From Gammaproteobacteria bacterium (lineage in GTDB: Bacteria > Pseudomonadota > Gammaproteobacteria > Granulosicoccales > Granulosicoccaceae): 53,277 bases of DNA. The notes below the pieces were generated by a model. It ran no database searches and was not told where the DNA came from. It saw nothing but the letters and a program-made list of their open reading frames with translations. The position numbers and the translations under genes are program-made. The DNA lies in contig PDPU01000043.1 in the NCBI GenBank assembly GCA_002746645.1, positions 1 to 53,277 on the forward strand, given 5' to 3'. Shown here one piece after another: positions 1 through 17,863 of this stretch; positions within the stretch are counted from its first letter, which is position 1, and the number at the start of each line of letters is the position of its first letter.

Positions 1-99
1 CTGATCAACCCGATCGCGATGGAAGAAGGGCTTCGTTTTGCAATCCGCGAAGGTGGCCGCACGGTCGGTGCCGGCGTCGTCGCGAAGATCTTCGAGTAA
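1..99 (+). CDS. tuf: Elongation factor Tu, C-terminal end (partial)
   Basis: The open frame from base 1 to a TAA at 97-99 encodes the last 32 residues of EF-Tu, ending in the typical [15 protein letters not shown] tail. EF-Tu is the GTPase that delivers aminoacyl-tRNA to the ribosome. The rest of the gene lies upstream of the window. A second tuf copy starts at 53178, so this chromosome has the usual proteobacterial pair. This copy is the one linked to tRNA-Trp and secE (tufB position in E. coli). Confidence 0.95.
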   Translation: MINPIAMEEGLRFAIREGGRTVGAGVVAKIFE

Positions 100-271
100 A
101 GGTCGTCTCCCCGATTGCCTTGAGTCGCTCGACACAGTTTCTCGGGCGGTTCCAGTTGCAGACACCGATCGCGGTGGGGAGCGATCACCCAGCGTACCGC
201 CCGGATTCACAGGGTCCGGGGGGTGCAAACAGAGTTTTCGACGAGGCGGTAGTCGCGTCGGGCATCGGAAT

Positions 272-347
<76 letters not shown>

Positions 348-374
348 TTCCGGTGGCATGGAACAGGTAACACG

Positions 375-749
375 ATGGTCTCCAGGACCGAACTGACAGC
401 ATCGAATCCGGCCGACCGAATGAAGCTCCTGGGCGCTGGCGCACTGTTGCTGGTGGGCCTCGTCGGCTTCTACTGGTTTGCCGGCGAATCGCTCTTGATG
501 CGCGTTGTCGCGCTCTTGATCATCGCCGGTTTTGCCGTTTATCTTGCGCTGCAGACCGATCTCGGTCGGCGCACGGTAGAGTTCTTCCGCGATGCGCGCA
601 TCGAGGTGCGCAAGGTGGTCTGGCCGACGCGGCAGGAAACCGTACAGACCACGTTGACGGTACTCGTCATCGTGTTCATCGTCGGCCTGTTCCTGTGGAT
701 GCTCGACTCCATCCTGGGATGGCTGTTCCGCATCATCACCGGCATCTGA
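375..749 (+). CDS. secE: Preprotein translocase subunit SecE
   Basis: This 124-residue protein is the essential small subunit of the SecYEG inner-membrane channel. Two hydrophobic segments lie in the N-terminal half (about residues 17-53), followed by the conserved cytoplasmic motif [19 protein letters not shown] and a C-terminal membrane helix rich in V, I, L and F. That is the three-helix form typical of gammaproteobacteria (127 residues in E. coli). An in-frame ATG upstream at 318 would begin inside the tRNA, so the ATG at 375 was chosen. nusG follows 19 bases downstream, as in most bacteria. Confidence 0.95.
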   Translation: MVSRTELTASNPADRMKLLGAGALLLVGLVGFYWFAGESLLMRVVALLIIAGFAVYLALQTDLGRRTVEFFRDARIEVRKVVWPTRQETVQTTLTVLVIVFIVGLFLWMLDSILGWLFRIITGI

Positions 750-768
750 GGACAGGGGCGCAACGACG

Positions 769-1302
769 ATGAGCATGCGTTGGTATGTGGTGCAGGCCTT
801 TTCGGGCTTCGAGAACTCGGTGAAGCGATCGCTCGAGGAGCACATCGGGCGCGCCGGTCTCGACGAAAAATTCGGGGACATTCTGGTGCCCACCGAGGAA
901 GTGGTCGAGATCCGTGGTGGCCAGAAGCGGCGTTCGGAGCGCAAGTTCTTTCCGGGCTATGTGCTTGTGCGCATGGAAATGGATGACGAAACCTGGCATC
1001 TCGTGAAGGAGGTGCCGCGCGTGCTCGGCTTCATCGGTGGTACGGCGGATCGACCCGCACCGATTTCCGACAAGGAAGCCGACGCGATCCTGCAACGCAT
1101 GCAGGAAGGTGTCGAGAAGCCCAGGCCCAAGGTGCTGTTCGACGTGGGCGAGGTGGTTCGCGTTACCGACGGCCCCTTCAACGACTTCAACGGTGTGGTC
1201 GAGGAGGTCAACTTCGAGAAGGCGCGTCTTCTCGTTGCCGTACAGATCTTTGGACGTTCGACCCCGGTCGAACTCGAATTCAGTCAGGTCGAAAAGTCCT
1301 GA
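769..1302 (+). CDS. nusG: Transcription termination/antitermination factor NusG
   Basis: This 177-residue protein binds RNA polymerase and links it to Rho and to the ribosomal S10 protein. The N-terminal NGN domain starts with [17 protein letters not shown] and contains the [11 protein letters not shown] segment. The C-terminal KOW domain shows [25 protein letters not shown] and a [16 protein letters not shown] end. Length matches E. coli NusG (181). It is probably cotranscribed with secE. The 198-base gap to rplK is unusually long and contains a terminator-like hairpin. Confidence 0.97.
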   Translation: MSMRWYVVQAFSGFENSVKRSLEEHIGRAGLDEKFGDILVPTEEVVEIRGGQKRRSERKFFPGYVLVRMEMDDETWHLVKEVPRVLGFIGGTADRPAPISDKEADAILQRMQEGVEKPRPKVLFDVGEVVRVTDGPFNDFNGVVEEVNFEKARLLVAVQIFGRSTPVELEFSQVEKS

Positions 1303-1418
1303 TATCAGGGGCGGGGCGTCTGCTCGTCGCAGCGCCTCCCGACCCGTCCGGATCGCACGATCCGGCATGCCGGACCCGGTTCGGCAGGCGGCAGCGAGAG
1401 CTGATCGCCACCCAGGCT

Positions 1419-1440
1419 GCCGGCTCGTGCCGGTGTTTTT
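1419..1440 (+). terminator. Short terminator-like hairpin between nusG and rplK
   Basis: CCGGC (1420-1424) and GCCGG (1429-1433) form a short stem around TCGT, extendable by one G-T pair, followed by TGTTTTT to 1440. It resembles a weak intrinsic terminator or attenuator separating secE-nusG from the ribosomal protein genes. No gene is seen in the rest of the 1303-1500 gap. The stem is only 5-6 bp, so leakiness or lack of function is possible. Confidence 0.42.
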
Positions 1441-1500
1441 CTCACGGGGAGCTTCGTCCCTCATGTCGAAGCGTCGGAACCCGAACAGGAGCAAGCCAGT

Positions 1501-1932
1501 ATGGCCAGGAAAGTCGAGGCATACATCAAGCTGCAGGTGCCCGCAGGGCAGGCGAACCCGAGTCCGCCGGTCGGCCCGGCACTCGGTCAGCATGGTGTCA
1601 ACATCATGGAATTCTGCAAGGCCTTCAACGCCTCTACCCAGAGCGTGGAACCGGGCCTGCCGATTCCGGTAGTGATCACGGTCTACAACGACCGCAGCTT
1701 CACCTACATCCAGAAGACCCCGCCGGCATCCATCCTTCTGAAGAAGGCGGCCGGCATCAAGAGCGGCAGCGGCCGCCCCAACACCGAGAAGGTGGGCAAG
1801 GTCACCCGCGCTCAGCTCGAGGAAATCGCGACAGCCAAGGATCCTGATCTTACCGCTGCCGACATGGACGCCGCCGTGCGCACCATCGCCGGTACCGCGC
1901 GCAGCATGGGTCTTGAAGTGGAGGGTGTGTAG
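1501..1932 (+). CDS. rplK: 50S ribosomal protein L11
   Basis: This 143-residue protein has the classic L11 start, [21 protein letters not shown]. It continues with [22 protein letters not shown] and the C-terminal rRNA-binding domain containing [21 protein letters not shown]11 forms the GTPase-associated centre with 23S rRNA and L10/L7-L12. Its stop is followed one base later by the rplA start, so the two are translated in tandem. In many bacteria L1 feedback-represses this pair. Confidence 0.97.
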   Translation: MARKVEAYIKLQVPAGQANPSPPVGPALGQHGVNIMEFCKAFNASTQSVEPGLPIPVVITVYNDRSFTYIQKTPPASILLKKAAGIKSGSGRPNTEKVGKVTRAQLEEIATAKDPDLTAADMDAAVRTIAGTARSMGLEVEGV

Positions 1933-1933
1933 G

Positions 1934-2626
1934 ATGGCAAGGCAGACGAGGCGCAACCGCGCCATTCGCGAGAAAGTGGACCCCACCAGGGTCTACGAGG
2001 TCAATGAAGCCTTTGCGCTTCTGAAGGAACTCTCTTCGGTCAAGTTCGACGAGTCGGTCGATGTGGCCGTGAATCTCGGCATCGACCCGCGTAAATCCGA
2101 TCAGGTACTCAGGGGCTCCAGCGTGCTGCCGAACGGCACCGGCAAGGAAGTCCGCGTGGCCGTGTTCGCCCAGGGCGCGCAGGCAGAGGCGGCGAAGGCT
2201 GCTGGCGCCGACATCGTCGGCTTCGAGGATCTTGCCGAATCGATCAAGGGCGGCAATCTCGATTTCGACATGGTCATCGCTGCGCCCGACGCCATGCGTG
2301 TCGTCGGTGCGCTCGGCACCATTCTCGGCCCGCGTGGCCTCATGCCGAACCCGAAGGTCGGCACCGTGACGCCGAACGTGGCCGAAGCCGTGAAGAACGC
2401 GAAGTCCGGTCAGGTGCGCTACCGCGCCGACAAGGCCGGTATCGTGCACGCTGCCGTCGGCAAGGTGAATTTCGAGTCCGAGAAGCTTGCGGAGAATCTT
2501 CAGTTTCTCCTCAATGATCTCGTCAAGGCCAAACCCGCGGCGGCCAAGGGTGTGTACATGAAGAAGGTTACGGTCTCCACCACCATGGGGCCGGGCCTGA
2601 CCGTCGATCATCAGCCGCTGATCTGA
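1934..2626 (+). CDS. rplA: 50S ribosomal protein L1
   Basis: This 230-residue protein binds the mobile L1 stalk of 23S rRNA and is a known translational repressor of its own operon. Diagnostic segments are [53 protein letters not shown] and VGKVNF. The ATG at 1934 was chosen because it gives the canonical MARQTRRNR start. GGAGG lies 11-15 bases upstream within the end of rplK. An earlier in-frame ATG at 1913 would overlap rplK and add seven unrelated residues. Confidence 0.97.
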   Translation: MARQTRRNRAIREKVDPTRVYEVNEAFALLKELSSVKFDESVDVAVNLGIDPRKSDQVLRGSSVLPNGTGKEVRVAVFAQGAQAEAAKAAGADIVGFEDLAESIKGGNLDFDMVIAAPDAMRVVGALGTILGPRGLMPNPKVGTVTPNVAEAVKNAKSGQVRYRADKAGIVHAAVGKVNFESEKLAENLQFLLNDLVKAKPAAAKGVYMKKVTVSTTMGPGLTVDHQPLI

Positions 2627-2956
2627 TCGACAGACCGCATCGAACGTCGGTGTAACGCCTGACTGATGTGGTCGACTTGCGAGTGCCATGCCTGCCGGAT
2701 GCCGGTGTGGGGCTCGTCAGGAACTTTGAGTGAGTGCAGTCAGGGGTTGCCGAAAGGCTGTCCGGTCTGCCTCATCGAAGACCGCAGGTGCATGTCGTCT
2801 GTTCGAGGTGTGCTTAATGGCCTGCGCAGATGGGGAACCCACCTTTTCCCGAGGGTGGGGGAACCGGTAAACGGAGCCTTCTTCGGAAGGTTCCACTCGG
2901 TATCCGGGTGTCGGTACGAGCCCGGTGTGATCCTTTAACCACGAATAGGTGCTTTC
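2627..2956 (+). promoter_or_regulatory. Leader region of rplJL (probable L10 leader)
   Basis: This 330-base gap holds no convincing gene and looks strongly structured. A 9-bp stem with a TTCG loop runs from 2873 to 2894 (GGAGCCTTC/GAAGGTTCC). CCCACC and GGTGGG lie around 2838-2860, and CCGGG/CCCGG pair at 2904-2925. In many bacteria the RNA before rplJ binds the L10-(L12)4 complex to repress translation, and position and structure fit that role. I did not verify a kink-turn or a covariance match. Confidence 0.5.
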
Positions 2957-3487
2957 ATGGCTCTGACTTATGCAGAGAAGCAGCAGGTGGTGTCGGAAGT
3001 GGCGGAAGTCGCCGGTTCGGCATTGTCGGCTGTTGCGGCCGAGTACCGAGGGTTGAGCGTATCGCAGATGACCGATCTCCGCGTGAAGGCGCGCGAGACC
3101 GGTGTGTATCTGCGAGTGGTCAAGAACTCCCTCGCACGTCTGGCCACCCAGGGGACCGAGTTCGAATGCATGAACGAGCAGCTCAAGGGTCCGCTCATTC
3201 TCGGTTTCTCGAAAGAGGATCCGGGTGCGGCAGCCCGGCTGTTCCGCGACTTTGCCAAGGAAAACGATTCACTCAGGATCACCCTTGGCGCCGTCGGCGG
3301 CGAGACCATCGCGGCAGGCGACATCGGCAAGCTGGCCAACCTCCCGACAAGGGACGAGGCGCTGGCTCAGCTGATGTCCGTCATGCAGGCGCCGGTCGTC
3401 AAGCTCGCGCGTACATTCAACGAAGTGCCCGGCAAGCTGGTGCGTACGGTGGAAGCCGTGCGTCAGCAGAAGGCCGCTGGCGGTTGA
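2957..3487 (+). CDS. rplJ: 50S ribosomal protein L10
   Basis: This 176-residue protein anchors the L7/L12 dimers to the ribosomal stalk. The N-terminal half shows the family pattern, with KQQVVSEVAEVA, AAEYRGLSVSQMTDLRVKAR and LRVVKNSLARLA. The C-terminal helix (about residues 135-170) is the L12-binding tail. It starts after a long structured leader and is followed 80 bases later by rplL, the usual pairing. L10 is the expected autoregulator of this operon. Confidence 0.97.
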   Translation: MALTYAEKQQVVSEVAEVAGSALSAVAAEYRGLSVSQMTDLRVKARETGVYLRVVKNSLARLATQGTEFECMNEQLKGPLILGFSKEDPGAAARLFRDFAKENDSLRITLGAVGGETIAAGDIGKLANLPTRDEALAQLMSVMQAPVVKLARTFNEVPGKLVRTVEAVRQQKAAGG

Positions 3488-3567
3488 CGGCAACCGCTCT
3501 CGAAATCATTCACTTGAACCCTTTATTGGCAGTCCCACCACGGGTGCGCTGCCGGAGATTCTGAAAA

Positions 3568-3951
3568 ATGGCAGTTTCAAAAGAAGACATGCTCGAAACC
3601 ATCGCCAACATGTCGGTGATGGAAGTTGTTGAACTCGTCGAGGCGATGGAAGAGAAGTTCGGTGTATCGGCTGCTGCAGCCGTGGCCGCCGCTCCTGCCG
3701 CCGCTGGCGGTGGCGATGCCGGTGCTGCCGCTGAAGAGCAGACCGAGTTCGACGTCGTTCTCGCTGGCTTCGGCGACAACAAGGTTGGCGTCATCAAGGC
3801 AGTTCGTGGCGCTACCGGTCTCGGCCTCAAGGAAGCGAAGGACCTCGTCGAAAGTGCTCCCGCTCCGATCAAGGAAGGTGTCGAGAAGGCCGAAGCCGAA
3901 GAGCTCAAGAAGGCACTCGAAGAAGCGGGCGCCACTGTCGAGCTCAAGTAA
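3568..3951 (+). CDS. rplL: 50S ribosomal protein L7/L12
   Basis: This 127-residue acidic stalk protein recruits translation GTPases. It has the N-terminal dimerisation helices ([21 protein letters not shown]), an alanine/glycine-rich hinge at about residues 38-55, and the C-terminal domain with [33 protein letters not shown] and a terminal VELK. Length and architecture match the family. A strong hairpin follows before rpoB. Confidence 0.97.
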   Translation: MAVSKEDMLETIANMSVMEVVELVEAMEEKFGVSAAAAVAAAPAAAGGGDAGAAAEEQTEFDVVLAGFGDNKVGVIKAVRGATGLGLKEAKDLVESAPAPIKEGVEKAEAEELKKALEEAGATVELK

Positions 3952-3987
3952 GCGGTTTGTCGTACCGGATCAGTCGCGACGCGTGGC

Positions 3988-4012
3988 GCGGCATGGCGAG
4001 ATGCCATGCCGC
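3988..4012 (+). promoter_or_regulatory. Perfect 10-bp hairpin in the rplL-rpoB gap
   Basis: GCGGCATGGC (3988-3997) and GCCATGCCGC (4003-4012) pair perfectly around GAGAT. There is no run of T after it, so it is not a standard intrinsic terminator. In E. coli the same gap carries a partial terminator and an RNase III site that set the ratio of ribosomal proteins to RNA polymerase. A similar role is inferred from position only. Confidence 0.6.
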
Positions 4013-4137
4013 CCGCTTCGTCTGATCACTTCGGGCTGGCAGTCAGTGACTGCCGGCCTGCCGCTGTTTCGGACAGCGAATTTTCTGCCTGCAGTCGTGG
4101 TCCCGGCAGCAGGCCCCGAGTATTGAGAGGAACGTAG

Positions 4138-8220
<4,083 letters not shown>

Positions 8221-8241
8221 GACCTGCCCGGGAGCCACAGG

Positions 8242-8279
8242 CCGTGATCCGCTCGCGCATCCGTTCGCTCGGATCACGG
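8242..8279 (+). promoter_or_regulatory. Perfect 10-bp inverted repeat between rpoB and rpoC
   Basis: CCGTGATCCG (8242-8251) and CGGATCACGG (8270-8279) are exact inverted copies around an 18-base loop in the 109-base rpoB-rpoC gap. No T tract follows. It may be a processing or stabilising hairpin in the rpoBC mRNA; no function is proven. Confidence 0.5.
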
Positions 8280-8329
8280 CAACGGAAAATTTTCGCTGAA
8301 CCGCTCGCCAGAGCAGGGGAAGACAAAGA

Positions 8330-12628
<4,299 letters not shown>

Positions 12629-12772
12629 GTGGTTGCACCGGTCTCGCCGGTCTGGCTGACTGCATTGGATACAACTCAGATGCCGGCGATCGTCGGCGTC
12701 TGTCGTTCAGGGTCTGCTGCCGATTCCTGTCGGATCGGCGTCAGCTTGAAGCGCCTTCGAAGTCTCGTCCTC

Positions 12773-13975
12773 ATGAATAGAATCAGCCTCACGCGCAACC
12801 GTCTCGCGCTCACCGCCCGATCCGTCTCCCGTGCCGGCCTCCCGATCATGTCGCTGGCCAGATCATCGGCATCATGGCCGGCCATGACCTTCGCTCTTGC
12901 CTTGAGTGCTTCCCTGGTGGCATTCCCCGCGCCCGCGCAATCCCGGGACACGGGTGACGATGCCGCGACTGCCAGCGGCAGTGCTGTCATGCGCCCGGTC
13001 AAGCTCATCACCGTCGAGCCGGAAGCCCAGGCCTTCGAGCGTCATTTCTTCGGTCATGTCGTGGCACCGCAGACGGTTGATCTTTCCTTCAAGGTGGGAG
13101 GGCGGATCGCGGCCCTGCCGATCGTCGAGGGCAGCGAAATTGCCGCAGGCGGACTCGTTGCCCAGCTCGATCTCGATCCCTTCGAACGTGCGCTGGAGCG
13201 TGCCAGGGTCGCGCTGGATCAGGCGCGGCGCAACGCCGATCGCACGGCGCGTCTCAAGCGCTCGAATTCCGTTTCGCTGGCGGCGGCGGAAGATGCCCAG
13301 TCGGCGCTGGAACTGGCGCAGATCGCCTACAACGATGCCAGGGAAGCGCTGGAGGACGCCACGCTGTATGCGCCCTTCGATGCCGTGGTTTCGGACCGGG
13401 GCATTTCGAACTACACCACGGTGGCTGCGGGCACACCGATTGCACGCCTGCTGGACCTGAGTGAAATCTGGATCAACATCAACGTACCCGAGATCCTCTT
13501 CCGCCTGCAGTCCGGTGCCGCACCGGAAGACATCGAGATCTTCGCCGAATTTCCGGGCACCGACAGGTCCTATCCGCTGGAATTTCGTGAGTACAACGCC
13601 GAAACTTCCTCGGTGGGCCAGACCTACGAAGTGACTCTCGGCATGGTGCCGCCGGACGATCAGCGCATCCTGCCCGGTGCTTCGGCCATGGTGACGGTGC
13701 GCATTCGTGAGGGCGATCATGACCTTGTATTGCCCGCCAGCGCGCTATTCGGCGACAGCAAGCGGCAGCTGTCGGTCATGATCTTCGAAGCCGATGCCGA
13801 GGGCAGCAATACGGGTACGGTGCGCAAGCAGGCGATCGATGCCACACCGCTGCCGAGCGGCACCGTGTTTCGCATCGATGACGGGCTCGAGGCCGGCACC
13901 GAAGTGGTGGCCGCGGGCGCCGCGCTCCTTGCCGACGGGCAGAAGGTACGTCGCTTTCAGGGACTGTCGGAGTAG
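12773..13975 (+). CDS. RND efflux periplasmic adaptor (membrane fusion protein)
   Basis: About 400 residues, with an N-terminal secretion signal: positively charged start, then a hydrophobic ALALSASLVAFP stretch ending PAPAQS. The mature part shows the adaptor pattern: beta-barrel/lipoyl half-motifs (VDLSFKVGGRIAALPIVEGSEIAAGGLVAQLD), a helical hairpin with ARVALDQARRNADRTARL, the second lipoyl half (ATLYAPFDAVVSDRGIS), and a C-terminal membrane-proximal domain. It should bridge the RND pump encoded nine bases downstream to an outer-membrane channel, which is not encoded nearby. The start is uncertain: ATG at 12848 or 12887 would also leave a signal peptide, and none has a clear ribosome-binding site. 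Confidence 0.85.
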   Translation: MNRISLTRNRLALTARSVSRAGLPIMSLARSSASWPAMTFALALSASLVAFPAPAQSRDTGDDAATASGSAVMRPVKLITVEPEAQAFERHFFGHVVAPQTVDLSFKVGGRIAALPIVEGSEIAAGGLVAQLDLDPFERALERARVALDQARRNADRTARLKRSNSVSLAAAEDAQSALELAQIAYNDAREALEDATLYAPFDAVVSDRGISNYTTVAAGTPIARLLDLSEIWININVPEILFRLQSGAAPEDIEIFAEFPGTDRSYPLEFREYNAETSSVGQTYEVTLGMVPPDDQRILPGASAMVTVRIREGDHDLVLPASALFGDSKRQLSVMIFEADAEGSNTGTVRKQAIDATPLPSGTVFRIDDGLEAGTEVVAAGAALLADGQKVRRFQGLSE

Positions 13976-13983
13976 GCGCCGTC

Positions 13984-16900
13984 ATGTCGATCGCAAGAGC
14001 TTCGATCAATCAGTCGCTGCTGACCTGGTTGCTGATGCTCATCTGCCTTCTGGGTGGGCTCTGGGGCTACAGCAGTCTTGGCCGTCTTGAAGACCCGGCC
14101 TTCACGATCAAGGAAGCCGTGGTGTTCACGGCCTATCCCGGGGCTTCTGCACGCGAAGTGGCGCGTGAAGTGTCCGAGCCGCTCGAAGCGACAATTCAGA
14201 AGTTGGGCGAGGTCGAGACCCTGCGTTCGATCAATCGCCCCGGCATCTCCGAAATCCATGTGAAGATGAAGTCCATCTTCGGACCGGATGAACTGCCGGG
14301 TATCTGGAACAAGCTCCGCAACCGCGTCAAGGATGCCCAGAGCGAGCTGCCTGCCGACGCCAGCGAGTCGCGCGTCAATGACAGCTTCGGGGACGTCTTC
14401 GGCATCTTCTACGCGGTCACGGCAGAGGGTTTCAGCGACGCTGAAATCCACGACATTTCCTCCTTCCTGCGGCGCGAAATGCGTGCCGTTGACGGGGTGG
14501 CCGACGTGGAAGTGGCCGGCCTCCCCGAAGAGGCGATCTTCGTCGACGTCTCGATGCCGCTCATGGTCAATCAGCACGTCAACCCGCAGGTGGTGGCCAG
14601 CGCCATCGGCAAGGCCGATTCGATCAGTGCCGCGGGGGAACTCGTTGTCGATGGCGAACAGATTCGCCTGCAGATTCCCGAGGGCTCCGACACGCTCGAC
14701 GACATCGGCAACCTGACGGTGGGTATCGGCGGTGACACCCTGCGGCTTTCCGATATTTCCGAGATCAGCCGGGAGCGCGTCGATTCACCGAAACAGATCA
14801 TCCGCTTCAACGGCGTCGAAGCCTTCACGCTGGGTGTGGCAGGCTTCGCGGACGAGAACATCGTCGAAATCGGGCGCCGGGTCGATGCGCGTCTCGCGGA
14901 ACTCCAGAGCGAGATTCCACTGGGTGTCGAACTCTTCCCGATCTACCAGCAGCATGAAGTGGTCGATCAGGCCACGGGCGACTTCGTCAACAACCTGATC
15001 ATGTCGGTATCGATCGTGGTGCTGGTGCTGGCGCTGTTCATGGGCTGGCGTGCCGCTGTCGTGGTGGGTACGACGCTGCTGCTCACGGTGGTCGGTACGC
15101 TGTTGTTCATGGCGATCTTCTCGATCGAGATGGAGCGTATCTCGCTCGGTGCCCTGATCATCGCCATGGGCATGCTGGTCGACAATGCCATCGTGGTTGC
15201 CGAGGGCATGCAGATGGCCATGCGCAACGGCCGGAGTTCTCGTGATGCCGCCGAAGATGTCGGTGCCAGGACCCAGTTTCCGCTTCTCGGCGCGACCGTC
15301 ATCGGCATCATGGCCTTTGCCGGTATCGGATTGAGTCCCGATGCCACGGGCGAGTTCCTGTTTTCGTTGTTCGCCGTCATCGGCATCTCGCTGATGCTCT
15401 CCTGGATTCTCGGCCTGACCGTCACGCCGTTGCTCGGTCACTACTTCTTCAAGGTGGGCACTCCCGAGCACGAGGACGACGACGGCTATAACGGTCCGAT
15501 CTTCCGCGCCTACGCGGCCTTTCTGCGCCTTGCACTGAAGCTCCGCTGGCTCGTGGTGATCGCACTCCTTGCCGTCACGGTGCTCTGCTACATCGGCTTC
15601 GGCAGCGTCAAGCAGCAGTTCTTTCCGCCGTCGAACACGCCCATGTTCTTCGTGCACTACAAGTTGCCCCAGGGTGCCGACATCCAGCAGACTTCGGCCG
15701 CCATGCAACGGCTTGAAGAGTGGCTGGCGGAAAACGAAAACGTGGTCGAATACACCACCTTCGTCGGTCAGGGCGCGACGCGCTTCATCCTGACCTACGA
15801 GCCCGAGTCGCGCGACGAGAGCTACGGTCACGTGATCGTGCGCACGACTTCGCGCGAGGTGATTCCCGAGATACAGCTGGCGCTCGAGGAATTTGCCATG
15901 AACAACCTCGTGGAAGGGGACTTCCGCACCGAACGCATGGTCTTCGGCCCCGGTGGTGGCTACCCGATCGAGGCGCGCTTCAGTGGCGCGGATGCCATCG
16001 TGCTCCGGCAGATCGCCGACGAGGCGCTGGCGGTCTTTCGCGACTACCCCGATGATCTCGTGAACCCCCGCATCAACTGGCACCAGCCCGAGATCGTGCT
16101 CTCGCATCGGTATGCCGATGATCGCGCCCAGTCGGTGGGCATCAGTCGCGATGACATCGCCACCACACTCGCGTTCGCGACGAGTGGCGTGCGTTCGGGT
16201 ACGCTGCTCGAAGGCGAGCGGCAGATACCGATCATCGCGCGCCAGTCGAGCGAATCGCGCGACCAGCTCGTCAATCAGGTGATCTATTCGCAGTTGACGC
16301 AGCAGTACGTGCCGCTCGAGCAGGTGACCGACGGGCTCGAGGCAAGCCTGCAGGACACCGTGCTCGAGCGTCGTGATCGCGTGCCGACGATCACCGTGCA
16401 GGCGGCGATCGGTTCGGATGAAACACCGGCGACGATGCATGCGCGTGTGCGCAAGGCCATCGAGGCCATTGAACTGCCGCACGGCTACAAGCTGGAGTGG
16501 GGCGGCGAATACGAGGACTCCACCAAGGCACAGACGAGCCTCGCCAGGCAGCTCCCCGTGGCCTTCATCATCATGGTGCTGATCTCGATCGTGCTCTTCC
16601 GGAAACTGCGTCAGCCGCTGATTGTCTGGCTGCTCGTACCGATGGCGGTCAACGGCGTGGCGCTCGGGCTCCTGGGGTCGGGGCTGCCGTTCTCGTTCCC
16701 GGCGCTGCTCGGATTGCTGAGCCTGTCGGGCATGCTGATCAAGAACGGCATCGTGCTCGTCGAGGAGATCGATCTCGTGCGCCGTCATGTGCCGAAACTC
16801 GATGACGCCATCGTCAAGGCCTCGGTGTCGCGTATTCGTCCGGTGTTTCTCGCCTCGGCGACCACCATTCTCGGCATGACACCGCTGCTTTTCGATGCCT

Positions 16901-17061
16901 TCTTCGCAAGCATGGCGGTGACCATCATGGCGGGTCTTGCCTTTGCCTCGCTCCTGACGCTGGTGGCGGCGCCGGTGTTCTACTATCTGATGTTCCCCGG
17001 GGCTCGCAAGGCCAGCCGCGAGACCGGCAGCGACCTCGCCTCCGAGGCTGCGCCGAGCTGA
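13984..17061 (+). CDS. RND family efflux transporter permease (AcrB-like)
   Basis: This 1025-residue inner-membrane proton-driven pump has the RND layout: one helix at the N-terminus, a large periplasmic loop, six helices, and then the same pattern repeated. The TM4 motif GMLVDNAIVVAEG carries the Asp-Asn variant of the proton relay seen in many RND pumps. The repeat half contains MLIKNGIVLVEEID. It overlaps functionally with the adaptor just upstream, forming a two-gene operon. Substrates cannot be read from sequence. Drug or small-molecule export is more likely than metal export given AcrB/HAE1-like features, but this is inference. Confidence 0.9.
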   Translation: MSIARASINQSLLTWLLMLICLLGGLWGYSSLGRLEDPAFTIKEAVVFTAYPGASAREVAREVSEPLEATIQKLGEVETLRSINRPGISEIHVKMKSIFGPDELPGIWNKLRNRVKDAQSELPADASESRVNDSFGDVFGIFYAVTAEGFSDAEIHDISSFLRREMRAVDGVADVEVAGLPEEAIFVDVSMPLMVNQHVNPQVVASAIGKADSISAAGELVVDGEQIRLQIPEGSDTLDDIGNLTVGIGGDTLRLSDISEISRERVDSPKQIIRFNGVEAFTLGVAGFADENIVEIGRRVDARLAELQSEIPLGVELFPIYQQHEVVDQATGDFVNNLIMSVSIVVLVLALFMGWRAAVVVGTTLLLTVVGTLLFMAIFSIEMERISLGALIIAMGMLVDNAIVVAEGMQMAMRNGRSSRDAAEDVGARTQFPLLGATVIGIMAFAGIGLSPDATGEFLFSLFAVIGISLMLSWILGLTVTPLLGHYFFKVGTPEHEDDDGYNGPIFRAYAAFLRLALKLRWLVVIALLAVTVLCYIGFGSVKQQFFPPSNTPMFFVHYKLPQGADIQQTSAAMQRLEEWLAENENVVEYTTFVGQGATRFILTYEPESRDESYGHVIVRTTSREVIPEIQLALEEFAMNNLVEGDFRTERMVFGPGGGYPIEARFSGADAIVLRQIADEALAVFRDYPDDLVNPRINWHQPEIVLSHRYADDRAQSVGISRDDIATTLAFATSGVRSGTLLEGERQIPIIARQSSESRDQLVNQVIYSQLTQQYVPLEQVTDGLEASLQDTVLERRDRVPTITVQAAIGSDETPATMHARVRKAIEAIELPHGYKLEWGGEYEDSTKAQTSLARQLPVAFIIMVLISIVLFRKLRQPLIVWLLVPMAVNGVALGLLGSGLPFSFPALLGLLSLSGMLIKNGIVLVEEIDLVRRHVPKLDDAIVKASVSRIRPVFLASATTILGMTPLLFDAFFASMAVTIMAGLAFASLLTLVAAPVFYYLMFPGARKASRETGSDLASEAAPS

Positions 17062-17192
17062 GGAGGCCGAGTGAGGAGAGTGGTCTGGATGAGGTCGAGT
17101 GAGGAGGCCGGATCGTGGTGTAGTTTCGAGGCGCCTTCAGGCGCTGCCGTGCAAGCCGCTTCGGAGCTGGCAGACCCCGGCTGTGCGGTGAG

Positions 17193-17684
17193 CTACTTCA
17201 ATATGGTGATCGGACGCCGCAATCCTTCCTGGCTGGCGCGCAAGGTAAGCTCGTACCGTTTACCGGTCTCGGCACCCTTGAACAGGAGCGGACTCCGTTC
17301 GAAGGCTGTCAGGGCCGCCAGGATTGCGGTGTTTCCTTCCACTCTGACGAGAAGGCTGTTCTCTTCGAGTGCGCTGTCATCGATGATGTCGACCGCTTCG
17401 GGAAAGGTGACCGCGCGTTCGTGCAGGGTTCTGAGGTGAAGGAGGAAGGTGTTGGAGCTGTGGCGAACGTACTGCGTGTCGAGCCAGGCTTCGGCGGGGG
17501 TGACATCGAAGCGGTTCCAGTCGTCCCTGCCGTTGTCCGACGCCATCGAATCCACAGGGTTTTCGTCACCCTCATTGCTGACCTGTGCGCCGAGCGGTGA
17601 AGCTGTCATCATCAGCATCATCGAGAACAGGATGCTTCGTGCCACGGTTGGGCTCATCAGGCTGGCTCGAGGTCGCTTGTCCAT
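17193..17684 (-). CDS. Secreted hypothetical protein, weakly DUF3438/TIGR03749-like
   Basis: 163 residues with an N-terminal signal peptide (hydrophobic SILFSMMLMMTAS, ending at about residue 34 in PLGAQV). The mature part has ERAVTFPEAVD, LLVRVEGNTAILAALTAFERSPLLFKGAETGKRYELTL. That pattern faintly recalls the periplasmic TIGR03749/DUF3438 proteins of integrative conjugative elements. The resemblance is from memory and no other conjugation genes are nearby. It is divergent from the OmpA-like lipoprotein at 17864, so the two may share a control region. Function unknown. Confidence 0.6.
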   Translation of the reverse strand: MDKRPRASLMSPTVARSILFSMMLMMTASPLGAQVSNEGDENPVDSMASDNGRDDWNRFDVTPAEAWLDTQYVRHSSNTFLLHLRTLHERAVTFPEAVDIIDDSALEENSLLVRVEGNTAILAALTAFERSPLLFKGAETGKRYELTLRASQEGLRRPITILK

Positions 17685-17863
17685 GTGAAAATGGGTTCCT
17701 GATGGGCGCTTCGGCGGCGGTTGCGAGTGGGGGCGGCGGTGCCAACGCCGCGAAAGTCTAGCAGCAGATGTGACAAGCGTCAGCGCAGTCCATATGCAAT
17801 ACTTGGTAAAAGGTCAAAGGTTTGACGCGAGAAGGAACGAAAGTGGTAAGAGGGAACCTCAGC

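Noticed and set aside
2666..2938. A possible 90-residue protein in the rplA-rplJ gap
   Set aside because: The region folds into hairpins expected of an rplJ leader, and the translated frame has no recognisable features or codon bias.
14785..16788. A 667-codon minus-strand frame opposite the RND permease
   Set aside because: It is antisense to a protein with RND motifs in both halves. No motif or start signal supports the minus-strand frame.
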